A DNA stretch of 64,000 nt, from assembly GCA_021730985.1 (NCBI GenBank), contig JAKFYI010000027.1, positions 102,255 to 166,254 of the forward strand. The letters run 5' to 3'. The notes beneath the pieces were generated by a model. It saw only the letters and a program-made list of their open reading frames with translations. It did no database searches and was not told the origin of the DNA. Position numbers and translations under genes: made by a program. Each line of letters begins with the position of its first letter. Position 1 is the first letter of the stretch. The DNA comes from Hyphomicrobiales bacterium. GTDB lineage: Bacteria > Pseudomonadota > Alphaproteobacteria > Rhizobiales > Xanthobacteraceae. Shown here one piece after another: positions 37,339 through 46,897 of the stretch.

Positions 37339-38322
37339 CTATTCTTTCGGAGTCACTCCGGCAGCGCGCAAAATCCCAGTCCAGCGCTCCATCTCAACCC
37401 GCATGAAGTTGGTGAACCACTGCGAGGAGCGCTCTTCCGGCCTCGGGATCACGAATCCCAGGTCGGCATATCGCTTCTGCGCCTGCGTATCCTCGAATGT
37501 GCTGGCAACCGCCTTATTCAGCGTCGCGACCACATCCGCTGGCGTCCCTTTCGGCGCAGCGAAGCCGATCCAGACGGAAACCTTGTACTGAGGAAGACCC
37601 CCCTCCGTAGAGGTCGGGACGCTGGGAAGGATCGCGACGCGGCGATCGTCCGCGACCGCGTAGGCCCTCAGTTTCCCGGTGTCCAGCAGATCGGACAAGC
37701 CTTGCGCCTGCGTGCAGGTGTAATCGATGTTGCCGCCGACCACGTCCTGCAGCATCGCCGGCATGGCGCGGTAAGGCACTTCGGTGCTCTTCACGCCGAT
37801 CAAAGAATGGAAATAGGAGCAGGCCAGTTGCGACATAGAGCCGACGCCAGCAGTCGCAACTGACAGCGGCTTGGACTGCGACTTCAGAAACGCGACGAAC
37901 TCCTTGAGGTTGTTCGCAGGCAGCGATGGATTGCCGACCAGAACCATCGGGGTGCTGCCAGCAATCCCGATAATCTCGTAGCTGTCGATCGGATGATAGC
38001 CCAGGTCGGCATACATTGCCGGTGCGCCGGCATGCGTACCCGGACTGACCGTGAGCAACGTGTAGCCATCGGGCGCGGCCGTGGCGCCGCGGCGGGAGCC
38101 GAGCAGACCGCCGGCTCCTGCAATGTTCTCGACGATCACCGGACGGCCGAGCGATTTCGACATCGATTGGGCGACGATGCGCGTGAACGTATCGCTGATG
38201 CCGCCGGCCCCAAACGGGACGATGATTGTGACATTCTTTTGGGGAAACGCCTGTGCTTCGACTTGCTTGGGAATGATAAAGACGGCCGCCGCCATCGCAC
38301 CTGCAAGAAGCCACTGTTTCAT
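37339..38322 (-). CDS. Bug/TctC-family periplasmic solute-binding protein (8)
   Basis: A 327-residue receptor. Leader to about residue 23 (VEA before QAF). The loop FGAGGISDTF keeps Gly-Gly and Asp; the second loop is NIAGAGGLLGSRRG, more basic than in other copies and possibly suiting an anionic ligand. The middle differs too (VSPGTHAGAPAMYADLGYHPID replaces the usual YDPxxDLxPI), making it the most divergent exported Bug in the window. It is alone in orientation between the isomerase-like gene and an alpha/beta hydrolase gene 146 bases upstream. Confidence 0.88.
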   Translation of the reverse strand: MKQWLLAGAMAAAVFIIPKQVEAQAFPQKNVTIIVPFGAGGISDTFTRIVAQSMSKSLGRPVIVENIAGAGGLLGSRRGATAAPDGYTLLTVSPGTHAGAPAMYADLGYHPIDSYEIIGIAGSTPMVLVGNPSLPANNLKEFVAFLKSQSKPLSVATAGVGSMSQLACSYFHSLIGVKSTEVPYRAMPAMLQDVVGGNIDYTCTQAQGLSDLLDTGKLRAYAVADDRRVAILPSVPTSTEGGLPQYKVSVWIGFAAPKGTPADVVATLNKAVASTFEDTQAQKRYADLGFVIPRPEERSSQWFTNFMRVEMERWTGILRAAGVTPKE

Positions 38323-38468
38323 GGCGTCCTCCCTGAAATCATCGCGGCCGCACTAAACGGCGGACCATTGCGCCGAACGCTATGTTTCGCACTATTGAAT
38401 GTCAAACCAGACGGTGAAATCCACCAATTCCAAACCACGCAATCGGCAGCTCCCACAGATCGCCGGCG

Positions 38469-39335
38469 CTACGGCTTTAAATGCTGCCGGAACCATTCGA
38501 GTGCCGCTGCCGTCGCGTTGTCACGCTGCGCCGTGTACGGATCGAAGTGGCCGCCCTCGAGCATGAATAGATTCTTCGGTTCTTTGGCGCGCTCGTAGGC
38601 CGCGATCTGGTCTTCTGTCGGGCAGCGCGTATCGTTCTTCGCAACGATAAAGAGCAGCGGCGTCGGCGACACACGCGCCACGTAGTCACCTGGCTCGTAG
38701 AGCGCGAAACTGTCCAGACTGCGCAGCGTGCATTCGTTTTTGTATTTTGTGCCCACGCCGGCCGCGCGCGCCCAGATATTGCCTTCACTGCCCTCTGCCG
38801 AAATCGCCTGCCGCATCGGCGCGGCACCCCGCGCCCGCGCATCGTAATCGGCCTGAATGGCGGAAACGCGCGCCGCAAGCGCGTCGGCCGGGACGCCCTT
38901 CGCAACGGTGAGTGAGCCGCTGACGAACGGCACCTGCGCAACGGCGCACTTGATGCGCCGGTCGATCGCCGAGACCACGATAGTGTGTCCACCCGAGAAA
39001 CTCGTCCCCCACAATCCGACCCTCTCCGGGTCGATCTCCGGAAAGCCGCGCAGCAGCGAGATCACCTCGCGCATGTCGCGCACCTGCTGCCAGGCATCGA
39101 CCTCCTGCCGCGGCTCACCCGGGCTTTCCCCGAAATTTCGATGATCGTACAGAAGGACCACGAAGCCTGCGGCAGCAAACGCCTCCGCCACGGGAGGGAC
39201 GGACATATCCTTGACCGCCCCAAAACCCTGCGACATCAGGATGGCAGGCGCGCGGGCGCTCTTCCCCGGTGGCGGCAAGAACAGATCGCCCGCGAGTTTG
39301 AGATCGCCGACGTTCAATTGGACCTGACGTTTCAT
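38469..39335 (-). CDS. Alpha/beta hydrolase (DLH/peptidase S9-like)
   Basis: A 288-residue cytosolic hydrolase: strand and oxyanion region APAILMSQGFGAVKDM, LYDHRNFGESPGEPR, nucleophile elbow LWGTSFSGGH with Ser112, acid in VAKNDTRCPTEDQ and catalytic His in EGGHFDPYTAQ. The sequence type is that of COG1073-like hydrolases acting on esters or small amides; the substrate is unknown. It is divergent from the signal-less Bug gene, with at most about 100 bases between their starts, so the two may share a control region. Confidence 0.85.
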   Translation of the reverse strand: MKRQVQLNVGDLKLAGDLFLPPPGKSARAPAILMSQGFGAVKDMSVPPVAEAFAAAGFVVLLYDHRNFGESPGEPRQEVDAWQQVRDMREVISLLRGFPEIDPERVGLWGTSFSGGHTIVVSAIDRRIKCAVAQVPFVSGSLTVAKGVPADALAARVSAIQADYDARARGAAPMRQAISAEGSEGNIWARAAGVGTKYKNECTLRSLDSFALYEPGDYVARVSPTPLLFIVAKNDTRCPTEDQIAAYERAKEPKNLFMLEGGHFDPYTAQRDNATAAALEWFRQHLKP

Positions 39336-39367
39336 GGGGTTGCGGTTCCTCCCTCGGTGGCGGCACG

Positions 39368-40375
39368 ATGGCGGCCATGTCCGGAATCGTCAATCAGGAT
39401 TTGATATTGTCGCAGGCTACACACGAACTCATGGGGACTTGCTTGGGCTGGAAACCACAACGTGATCTTGAAATCATTGCAAGCACGCCGCCCGGCGGCG
39501 GTACCGACCGCGCAGCACGTTCGCTGCTCAAAGCGATCGAAGCGACACATTTGCTCGAGGTCCCTGCCAAGGTCGTCAACATTCCAGGCGATGGCGGGCG
39601 CAAGGCCTGGATGCACATCGCCAGCCGCAGCGGTGATCCTCACGTACTGGGGATAAACACACCGAACAACGTAACCGATGTCCTCACAGGGCTTGTGCAA
39701 GAAGAGCAGATCCAGAGCAAGCCGGTCGCCATCCTGTACAACGAGTACATCGGCTTCGTTTGCCGATCCGACTCAGCAATCGAAACCGGCACATCGTTGC
39801 TCAAGCGACTGACCTCCGAGGCCTCGAAGCTTACGATTTCGCTGTCAACCTCGCTCGGCAATCCCAATCACATCGCGGTCGCCAAGGTCATTCGCCAAGC
39901 CGGCGCCAACGTGATGGACCCCAAAATCCGCGTGTTCGACTCTGCGCGCGATGTCGTGGCCGACGTCATCGCCGGCCAATCGGACGTGGGAGCGATCACA
40001 GCCGCCAGCGCAGTGCCAGAGATCGAGGCAAATCTCGTTCGCGCAATTGCCGTGTCGTCACCCGACCGCTTGCCAGGTGTTTTTACCTCATGCCCTACCT
40101 GGGCCGAGCAGAAAGTCGATTGCGTTATTGGAGCGTGGCGGGGCGCCGCTGCTCCCGCCGGTATCACCACCGAGCAGGTTCAATATTGGCGAAGGCTGTT
40201 CGCCGCGGCTGTTGAAACTGAGGAGTGGCGAACGGAGTTGGATCGCTGCTTGTGGACGGCCATGTATCTCGATGGCACCGCGCTCGATCGCCACCTTGAT
40301 GACGAGCGCGTCGAGATCAAGTCCATGCTCGGTGAACTTGGACTGCTTCGCGCACCTCAGCGCGAAAATCCGTAA
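39368..40375 (+). CDS. Bug/TctC-like protein without signal peptide (9)
   Basis: Up to 335 residues. The core is Bug-like: RDLEIIASTPPGGGTDRAARSL with the GGxTD loop, VVNIPGDGGRKAW, LTISLSTSLGNPNH, VIAGQSDVGAI and AAPAGITTEQVQYW. But no start gives a hydrophobic leader: the N-terminus is polar (SGIVNQDLILSQATHELMG), and starting at ATG 39377 or 39431 does not change this. It should therefore remain in the cytosol, unlike classical TTT receptors. No candidate start has a good ribosome site, so the start is uncertain. A role as a cytosolic ligand sensor or carrier is inference; loss of a leader by mutation is the alternative. Confidence 0.75.
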   Translation: MAAMSGIVNQDLILSQATHELMGTCLGWKPQRDLEIIASTPPGGGTDRAARSLLKAIEATHLLEVPAKVVNIPGDGGRKAWMHIASRSGDPHVLGINTPNNVTDVLTGLVQEEQIQSKPVAILYNEYIGFVCRSDSAIETGTSLLKRLTSEASKLTISLSTSLGNPNHIAVAKVIRQAGANVMDPKIRVFDSARDVVADVIAGQSDVGAITAASAVPEIEANLVRAIAVSSPDRLPGVFTSCPTWAEQKVDCVIGAWRGAAAPAGITTEQVQYWRRLFAAAVETEEWRTELDRCLWTAMYLDGTALDRHLDDERVEIKSMLGELGLLRAPQRENP

Positions 40376-40676
40376 CCTGTCATTCCGCGAATGCCTCAAA
40401 AGGCGCCGTACAATTCATAGTGCCCCTATTTCATTGGGATTTTTAGGGGTCCCGGCCTTTTGGCTGGCGAGCCAGCAGATCGGACCACACTTGCATGTGA
40501 AGAGCGGCGCTTTTGCTGAGACTGGGCGACCATCACGGATTTTGGCGCGCATCCCGGACGCAACCGAGTTCAAGCAGCGAAATCGGCGGCAGAAGGCTCA
40601 GGTCCGATGGCCGCTTGGCCATCGGGGCGCTAGGTTGCACCGAGCGGCGCCGTGCAGTGCGCCATGGAACGTTGCA
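40376..40676. other. Intergenic stretch before the LysR gene
   Basis: No supported gene in 301 bases. It contains a small hairpin (TGGCT-GGCG-AGCCA) near 40457-40471 and CCCCTA/TAGGGG arms around a long loop near 40424-40452. A promoter for the LysR gene should lie here, but no convincing -35/-10 pair was found. Confidence 0.4.
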
Positions 40677-41576
40677 ATGGATTTCCGCGAGATCCGCTAC
40701 GCGCTTTCGGTCGCCAAGGAACGCAGCTTCACCAAGGCGGCGGTCCGGCTCAACATTTCGCAATCCGCGGTGAGCGAGCAGGTCAAGCTTCTGGAGGAGG
40801 AAATCGGCTTCCCGCTGTTCAGGCGCACGCCGCGCGGCATCGAAGTAACCGAGCGCGGCCGCACCTTTCTCTACGAGGCCGAGCGCGTGGTCGGCGACGT
40901 GCTCAGCCTGTCCGACACCGCGCGGCGGCTGCGCGGCGCGCCGTCGGACACCCTGACCATCGGCATGGGCTCCGGCATGGCGCAGATCTTCATGCCGCGG
41001 CTGTTCGGGGACCTGAAGACGATCCTGCCCGGCGTTCGCCTGGAAATCCTCACCGCGCCGACCAAGTCCATCTTCGACGATCTGCACGAGGAGCGGCTCG
41101 ATGCTGGCATCGCCATCGAGTCGGGTTCCGACCGCGTACCGGCGGGGCTGGTCAACGACCGCCTGACCGCCGCCGAGATGGCGCTGATCGTTCATCCCAA
41201 GCACCACCTCGCCCGCGGCAACCGCCCCGTGGACGTCGGCAAGCTTGTGGCCGAGCCGATCGTGATGAGCGAACTCACCGTCGGGTACGGCCAGGTGGTG
41301 CTGTCGCTGTTCACCGACCTCGGCATCCGCCCGAACATTCTCGCGGTCGCGGACAATATCGAGACCATGAAGGTGATCGTGCAGTCCGGCACCGGGATAG
41401 CCATCGTGCCGCGCGCCTGCGCCGACAACGAGGTGGCGCTGGGCGTGCTCAAAGTGCTGCCGATCGCGCCGGTGCGGACGGTGGCGCTGAGCCTGTTCCG
41501 CCGCCGCCAGCCGCTGTCGCGCCGCAAGGAAGGCTATCTGGCCGCCCTGCAAAAGGCGCTGAAGGACCGGGCCTAA
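40677..41576 (+). CDS. LysR-family transcriptional regulator (2)
   Basis: A 299-residue regulator from ATG 40677 (GGAA upstream); the long in-frame extension to 39951 overlaps the Bug-like gene and is not coding. The helix-turn-helix is in MDFREIRYALSVAKERSFTK and ISQSAVSEQVKLLEEEIGFP, the effector domain in LTIGMGSGMAQIFMPRL, GLVNDRLTAAEMALIVHP and VQSGTGIAIVPRACAD. It is encoded directly upstream of, and in the same direction as, the hydantoinase-amidohydrolase-ABC operon, so it is the natural candidate for its control. The inducer would be the ring compound or a product, by inference. Confidence 0.9.
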   Translation: MDFREIRYALSVAKERSFTKAAVRLNISQSAVSEQVKLLEEEIGFPLFRRTPRGIEVTERGRTFLYEAERVVGDVLSLSDTARRLRGAPSDTLTIGMGSGMAQIFMPRLFGDLKTILPGVRLEILTAPTKSIFDDLHEERLDAGIAIESGSDRVPAGLVNDRLTAAEMALIVHPKHHLARGNRPVDVGKLVAEPIVMSELTVGYGQVVLSLFTDLGIRPNILAVADNIETMKVIVQSGTGIAIVPRACADNEVALGVLKVLPIAPVRTVALSLFRRRQPLSRRKEGYLAALQKALKDRA

Positions 41577-41594
41577 GCCATCTGTTTTTCCGAT

Positions 41595-41609
41595 AATGGC
41601 ATCGCCATT
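41595..41609 (+). terminator. Small hairpin after the LysR gene
   Basis: AATGGC-ATC-GCCATT, a perfect 6-bp stem with a three-base loop, 18 bases after the LysR stop and followed by CGGCTTTTG. It is weak as an intrinsic terminator because the stem is short and the T-run only four bases. Confidence 0.35.
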
Positions 41610-41615
41610 CGGCTT

Positions 41616-41645
41616 TTGACTTCGGCTGCTCGCCACACCCATACT
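41616..41645 (+). promoter_or_regulatory. Possible promoter of the ring-opening operon
   Basis: TTGACT at 41616-41621, an 18-base spacer and CATACT at 41640-41645. It matches the sigma-70 consensus at five of six and four of six bases. It lies between the LysR hairpin and the first operon gene, about 88 bases before ATG 41734. Confidence 0.4.
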
Positions 41646-41733
41646 TTCCACCAGAGACCGGGTTTCCGGAAGCCGCCCTCCCCGCATCGCGAGGTTTTTT
41701 GCGGACTTTCGCATGATCGGAGTCGAGGCGGCC

Positions 41734-43830
41734 ATGGCCCAAACCTCCAGCCGGGCGCGTTACCGGATCGGCATCGACACCGGCGGCACCTTCACCGATA
41801 TCGTTTCGGTCGATATCGGAACGGGGGCCATCGCCGTCACCAAGGTAGCGAGCACGCCCGCCAACCCTGGGATCGCGCTGGTGCGCGGCGTCCGCGCCAT
41901 CCTGGATCAGGTCGGCGGCACCTCGGACAGCGTCGCCGGCATCGCGCACGGAACCACGGTCGCGACCAACGCGCTGTTGCAAGGCCAGATCGATTCGCTC
42001 GGCCTGATCGTGACGGAAGGCTTCCGGCACATCCTCGAGATCGCGCGCCAATCGGTGCCCGAGGGCTACGGCAACTCCTATTTCTGGGTAAAGCCAGATC
42101 GGATCGTACCGCTGCGATACGTCCGTGAAGTGGGCGGCCGGCTCAATTTCAAGGGCCAGGAGCTACGGCCGCTCGACGAGACAAGCATCCGCGAGGCGGT
42201 GCGGTTCTTCGGCGAGCAGAACATCCGCGCGGTCGGCGTTTGCCTGATCCACTCCTACGCCAATGCCGCGCACGAGCGCCGCGTCGCCGAGATCGTCGCC
42301 GAGGAATATCCCGAGTGCGCGCTGTCGCTGTCGTGCGACGTGCTGCCGGAGTACCGCGAGTACGAGCGCGCGGTGACCACGCTGGTCGATGCGTTCGTCA
42401 AGCCGCACATGGAACGCTACCTGCGCCGCGTGCATGACGAACTCGGCGACCTCAAGGACAAGCCGTTCCTGGTCATGCAGTCGAGCGGCGGTGTCGCCAG
42501 CGCCGCGGAGGTGGTGCGAAAGCCGATCACCACCGCCCTGTCGGGTCCGGCTGCCGGCGCGCTCGGCAGCGCGGTGATCTCGGAGATGGCGGGATTCCCA
42601 AACATCGTAACGCTCGATGCGGGCGGCACCTCGACCGACCTCTGTCTGATCGAAGGCGGCAAGCCTCACGTCACCAACGGCGGCGCCGTCGGTTCTTTCC
42701 CCGTCCGTATTCCGATGATCGACATCGAGACGATCGGCACCGGCGGCGGCTCGATCGCGTGGCTCACCCGCGAGGGCCATCTCAAGGTCGGGCCGAAGAG
42801 CGCGGGCGCCGATCCCGGCCCGATGTGCTACCCGAACGGCGGCCAGGAGCCGACCATTACCGACGCCAATCTGGTACTGGGCCGCATCCCCACGGCGCTG
42901 ATCGGCGGCGGCATCACACTGAATGTCGAACGCTCACTCTCGGGCATCGCGGCGCTCGCCGCGCGGCTGCCCGGCAACATGAGCGCCGAGCAGCTCGCCC
43001 ACGGCATCATCGAGATCGCCAACTGGAACCAGGCCAACGCAATCCGCCAGATGACGATCCAGCGCGGCATCGACCCGCGCGGCTTCGCGCTGCTGTCGTT
43101 CGGCGGCGCCGGCCCCGCACAATCTCCCGCTGTTATGGACCTGCTCAACATGCAGGCCTGCCTTGTGCCACCGAGTCCCGGAAACCTCTCCGCGTTCGGG
43201 CTCCTTGCCGTCGACTGGCGCACCGACCAGATCGTGACCAAGGTCATGCACCAGGACGCGGTCGATCTCGGCGCGGTCGTAGGCCTCTACGCCAAGCTGG
43301 AGCACGAGGCGGTCGAAACGCTGACGCGCGACGGCATCGAGCGCTCCCGCATGCGGCTCGTAAGAGAGGCCGACGTCCGCTACGCAGGGCAGTCGATGGA
43401 GGTGCGTGTCCCGGCGCCTGGCGGTGCGATCGACACTAAGTTCCTTGCAGCACTCATCGAAGCGTTCAACGCCGCCCACAAACGCACCTTCGGATACAAC
43501 TACGCGGGCCAGCAGAAGATCGAGATCGTCAACCTCTGTGTCTCGGGCTTCGGACTGATCGAGCGCCCGGAAATGCCCAAGCTTGCCAAGCGCGACGGCG
43601 TTACGCCGGCGCGCAAATCGGTTCGCCCGGTCTATTTCGACGGCAGCTTCCGCGACACACCGATCTATGACCGCGCGGCGCTGCTGCCGGGCTTCCGGCT
43701 CGATGGGCCGGCGGTCGTCGAGGAATTCGGCTCCACCACCGTGGTGTTCCCGGGACAATTCCTCGAAGTCGATCCGCACGGCGTGCTGATCGTCCGCTCC
43801 AGCCGCCGCCCCGCGGAAGTGAAGCGATGA
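41734..43830 (+). CDS. Hydantoinase/oxoprolinase family protein, HyuA-type subunit
   Basis: A 698-residue ATP-dependent ring amidase or carboxylase subunit. ATG 41734 was chosen since GAGGCGG precedes it; ATG 41713 has none. The ASKHA-fold phosphate loops are visible: GIDTGGTFTDIVSVD near residue 12 and ITLDAGGTSTDLCLIEGG-type sequence (IVTLDAGGTSTDL) in the hydantoinase A domain, with GPAAGALGSAV before it. RGIDPRGFALLSFGGAGP is the family's highly conserved C-terminal motif. Relatives are N-methylhydantoinase, 5-oxoprolinase, acetone or acetophenone carboxylase and caprolactamase. It overlaps the B-subunit gene by four bases, so the pair is translationally coupled. Substrate inferred: a cyclic amide or imide. 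Confidence 0.92.
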   Translation: MAQTSSRARYRIGIDTGGTFTDIVSVDIGTGAIAVTKVASTPANPGIALVRGVRAILDQVGGTSDSVAGIAHGTTVATNALLQGQIDSLGLIVTEGFRHILEIARQSVPEGYGNSYFWVKPDRIVPLRYVREVGGRLNFKGQELRPLDETSIREAVRFFGEQNIRAVGVCLIHSYANAAHERRVAEIVAEEYPECALSLSCDVLPEYREYERAVTTLVDAFVKPHMERYLRRVHDELGDLKDKPFLVMQSSGGVASAAEVVRKPITTALSGPAAGALGSAVISEMAGFPNIVTLDAGGTSTDLCLIEGGKPHVTNGGAVGSFPVRIPMIDIETIGTGGGSIAWLTREGHLKVGPKSAGADPGPMCYPNGGQEPTITDANLVLGRIPTALIGGGITLNVERSLSGIAALAARLPGNMSAEQLAHGIIEIANWNQANAIRQMTIQRGIDPRGFALLSFGGAGPAQSPAVMDLLNMQACLVPPSPGNLSAFGLLAVDWRTDQIVTKVMHQDAVDLGAVVGLYAKLEHEAVETLTRDGIERSRMRLVREADVRYAGQSMEVRVPAPGGAIDTKFLAALIEAFNAAHKRTFGYNYAGQQKIEIVNLCVSGFGLIERPEMPKLAKRDGVTPARKSVRPVYFDGSFRDTPIYDRAALLPGFRLDGPAVVEEFGSTTVVFPGQFLEVDPHGVLIVRSSRRPAEVKR

Positions 43831-45716
43831 ATCCTCCCCTCACCGCGCAATCCCATCCGTGGCCAACCGCACCGCGGCGCGCGCCGAAGCCGGTCGATCC
43901 GATCGTGCTGCAGATTATCGAAGGCACGCTTAACTCGATCGAGGCCGAGATCGAATATGCCATCGAGCGCACTGCACGCTCGCCGATGATCCGCGAGGCG
44001 CACGACTACCGCGTCGGACTGTTCGACCGCTATTGCCGCAAGCTGACCGGGCGGTCCTATTCGGCGATGCCGAACGCGGTGGTGCGCGACTTCCCGCCCG
44101 AGACGATGCGGCCGGGCGACGTGTTTCTGATGAACGACACGTACCTCACCGAAGGCAGCATCGGCCACCTGCCCGACCTTTGCAGCACGGTGCCGGTGTT
44201 CCACGACGGCGAGGTCGTGGCCTACATCCAGGCGTTCGGGCACCACGACGACATCGGCGGCCGCGTGCCGGGTTCGATGCCCGGCACCGCGGTGACCGTG
44301 TTCGAGGAAGGCCTCGCGATTCCGCCGGTCAAGCTCTACAGCGAGGGCGTTCGCAACGACGCGGTGTTCACCATCGTCAAGCGCAACACCCGCGTGCCGG
44401 ACATGCTGGCTGCCGATCTCGACAGCGAGGTGCAGGCCTGCATCATGGGTGCGCGTCGCATGGCGTCGCTGTTCGAGCGGTTCGGACGCGAGACGGTGGA
44501 ATCCTGCTTCCAAGCCATTCTCGACAAATGCCGCGACATCCATCGCAACGAACTGCTGCCGAAGATCGCCGACGGCGAATACGTCTGGGAAGACTACGTC
44601 GAACATGACGGCGTCACCGACCCTAAGCTGCACAAGATCAAGCTGAAGATGGTGAAGCAGGCCGGACGCATCACGCTCGACTTCACCGGCACCGATCCGC
44701 AATCGACCGGCCCGATCAATTGGCCGGCCGACTACGCCGGCGGCGCGTTCCTGGTGAAATGGATCGCGCCGATCCTGCGCAATCTCGCGGACACGCCGGA
44801 GCGCGCGGCTGAGATTCACGTCAACGAAGGCGTCTGCGAAATCTTCGACGTCATCTTTCCGCCGAAGGGCACGCTGATCACGCCAGAATGGCCGGCCGCC
44901 ACCAACGCGCGCTCGTTCGTTCTGCTGCGCTGCCTTGGATTGCTGGCGGGCGTGGTGGCGCAGGCGGTCGATGGCCGCATGCCTGCCGACCAGGAAACCA
45001 TCCGCTACACTGGTTTCTTCGGCACCGACGCAAACGGCAAGACGTTCTTATCGCGAGAGGTGCTCGGCGGCGGCTCCGGCGGGCGCCACTACGCCGACGG
45101 CAACGACGCCATCCACATCGTGCCGGATTCTCGCAACCAGCCGGCGGAGTTCACCGAGACGCGCTTTCCCCTGTTGGTGGAGAAGCTGGCGCTGCGTACC
45201 GATTCTGGCGGCGCAGGCAAACGCCGAGGCGGTCTCGGCTACGAGAAGCATTACCGCGCGCTGCTAGACTGTCGGACCATCGTCACCGCCGACCGCGTGC
45301 GTCTCGGCTGCTACGGGCTGAACGGCGGCAAGGCCGGGCAGCCGTTCTGCGTGACGGTCGATGCGCTCGGCACCGCGCTCGATCTCGGCGGCCTGGTCGA
45401 TGGCGAGCCGGTACTGGCGGGCCAGATCGTCCGCGTGGTGACGACAGGCGGCGGCGGCTGGGGCGATCCGCTCGACCGCGAACCGGAAATGGTCCAGCGT
45501 GACGTAGTCGAGGGCAAGGTATCGGCAAAGGCCGCCCGGGATGACTACGGTGTGATGTTGGGCAGCGATCATGCAATTGACGCCGAAGCGACTGCCAGGC
45601 TGCGCCAGGACATCACAAGCAAGCGCGGCAAGCCGTCCAGGATGATCGATCGCGGACCGGGATACGATCTGATGCTGAGCGGCAAAGCGGAGCCGCGGAT
45701 GAAGGCTGGAGTCTAG
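43827..45716 (+). CDS. Hydantoinase/oxoprolinase family protein, HyuB-type subunit
   Basis: A 629-residue partner of the preceding A subunit, starting within its stop codon (ATGA overlap). Family landmarks: [25 protein letters not shown] near residues 22-46, [51 protein letters not shown] (likely metal and substrate His/Asp residues), [19 protein letters not shown], and the C-terminal [14 protein letters not shown] and B subunits together open amide rings or carboxylate at ATP cost. Two bases separate it from the next gene, a ring-opening amidohydrolase, so both likely handle compounds of the same pathway. Confidence 0.92.
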   Translation: MNPPLTAQSHPWPTAPRRAPKPVDPIVLQIIEGTLNSIEAEIEYAIERTARSPMIREAHDYRVGLFDRYCRKLTGRSYSAMPNAVVRDFPPETMRPGDVFLMNDTYLTEGSIGHLPDLCSTVPVFHDGEVVAYIQAFGHHDDIGGRVPGSMPGTAVTVFEEGLAIPPVKLYSEGVRNDAVFTIVKRNTRVPDMLAADLDSEVQACIMGARRMASLFERFGRETVESCFQAILDKCRDIHRNELLPKIADGEYVWEDYVEHDGVTDPKLHKIKLKMVKQAGRITLDFTGTDPQSTGPINWPADYAGGAFLVKWIAPILRNLADTPERAAEIHVNEGVCEIFDVIFPPKGTLITPEWPAATNARSFVLLRCLGLLAGVVAQAVDGRMPADQETIRYTGFFGTDANGKTFLSREVLGGGSGGRHYADGNDAIHIVPDSRNQPAEFTETRFPLLVEKLALRTDSGGAGKRRGGLGYEKHYRALLDCRTIVTADRVRLGCYGLNGGKAGQPFCVTVDALGTALDLGGLVDGEPVLAGQIVRVVTTGGGGWGDPLDREPEMVQRDVVEGKVSAKAARDDYGVMLGSDHAIDAEATARLRQDITSKRGKPSRMIDRGPGYDLMLSGKAEPRMKAGV

Positions 45717-45718
45717 GA

Positions 45719-46813
45719 ATGGCGATTGAAGTCGCGAAGGTCGAGCTCAAGACCGTCAAGGATGCATCGGGACTGGAGGCGTGCATCGCCAATGGTCAGT
45801 TCACCGCAGACGAAGTCATTGCCGTGATCGGCAAGACCGAAGGCAACGGTGGCGTCAACGATTTCACCCGCATCCTGGCCGACGAGGCGTTCCGCCGTGT
45901 GCTGCTGAAGGCGGGCAAGCGCAGCGAAGCCGACATCGCGCATATCCCGATGGTGTGGTCGGGCGGCTGCGACGGCGTCATCACGCCGCACGCCACGGTG
46001 TTCGCCACCAACGGCAAGACCGGCCCGGCATCGAAGTCGCGGCTCGCAATCGGCACCGCGATGAGCGTCGAGCTTTTCCCCGAGGACATCGGCCGTCCGG
46101 CCATGGTCGAGAAGGTGGCCGAGGCGGTGAAGGCCGCCATGAAGGACGCCGGTATCACCGATCCCAAGGATGTGCACTACGTTCAGACCAAGACGCCACT
46201 GCTCACCATCGACACCGTGATCGATGCCGAGAAACGCGGCCACGAAGTGGCCTGCGAGGTTCACGACTCAATGGGCGTATCGAACGGCACCACGGCGCTC
46301 GGCATCGCGCTCGCACTTGGCGAGATCAAGATGCCAAAGGCCGAGCAGATCTGCAAAGACCTCGAACTGTATTCATCCGTGGCGTCGTGTTCGTCCGGCG
46401 TGGAATTGACGCAGGCGCAGATCGTGCTGCTCGGCAACAAGCCGGGCGCCGGCGGGCGCTACCGGATCGGCCACGCGGTGATGCGCGACGCGCTTGACAT
46501 CGACGGCATCTACGACGCCATCCGCGACGCCGGTCTTGAGCTGCCGGATCGCCCGCGGTCCGAAGACCTGAAAGGCCGCGTCGTCAACTGCTTCATGAAA
46601 TGCGAGGCCGATAAGCGCGGCATGTTGCGCGGCCGGCGTCAGATCATGCTCGACGATTCAGACGTCCATCATCACCGCCATTCGAAGGCCGCGGTCGGCG
46701 GCGTCGCCGCGGCCGCGATCGGCGATCCGGCGGTGTTCGTTTCGGTCGATGCGATGCACCAGGGTCCGCAAGGCGGCGGCCCGGTGATCGCCATCATCGA
46801 CGCGGGCGAATGA
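45719..46813 (+). CDS. Cyanuric acid hydrolase/barbiturase-family ring-opening amidohydrolase
   Basis: A 364-residue member of the AtzD/TrzD/barbiturase family, a small family with a threefold repeated fold and Ser-Lys dyads. All three dyads are visible: Lys39 ([10 protein letters not shown]) with Ser81 (MVWSGGCDG), Lys158 (VQTKTPLLT) with Ser226 (ASCSSGVEL), and Lys294 (FMKCEAD) with Ser342 ([17 protein letters not shown]). [10 protein letters not shown] and [18 protein letters not shown] are further hallmarks, and the length equals AtzD (about 363). Known reactions are hydrolytic opening of cyanuric acid or barbituric acid. Its central place between hydantoinase subunits and an ABC importer suggests an s-triazine, pyrimidine or other cyclic imide, but which one cannot be told. 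Confidence 0.92.
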   Translation: MAIEVAKVELKTVKDASGLEACIANGQFTADEVIAVIGKTEGNGGVNDFTRILADEAFRRVLLKAGKRSEADIAHIPMVWSGGCDGVITPHATVFATNGKTGPASKSRLAIGTAMSVELFPEDIGRPAMVEKVAEAVKAAMKDAGITDPKDVHYVQTKTPLLTIDTVIDAEKRGHEVACEVHDSMGVSNGTTALGIALALGEIKMPKAEQICKDLELYSSVASCSSGVELTQAQIVLLGNKPGAGGRYRIGHAVMRDALDIDGIYDAIRDAGLELPDRPRSEDLKGRVVNCFMKCEADKRGMLRGRRQIMLDDSDVHHHRHSKAAVGGVAAAAIGDPAVFVSVDAMHQGPQGGGPVIAIIDAGE

Positions 46814-46897
46814 CGCGGCGAAAACGCAATTGAGGCGGCACGGGACTTGCTTGGAATTATGCAGATGGACCAACACGATAAACGGAGGCGATATCCC

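Noticed and set aside
40424..40471. Hairpin-like arms before the LysR gene
   Set aside because: One has a very long loop and the other only five base pairs; no T-run and no link to a gene end close enough to call a terminator.
45719..46813. Naming the amidohydrolase atzD or barbiturase outright
   Set aside because: Family motifs are shared by both activities; sequence alone does not separate cyanuric acid from barbiturate or other cyclic imides.
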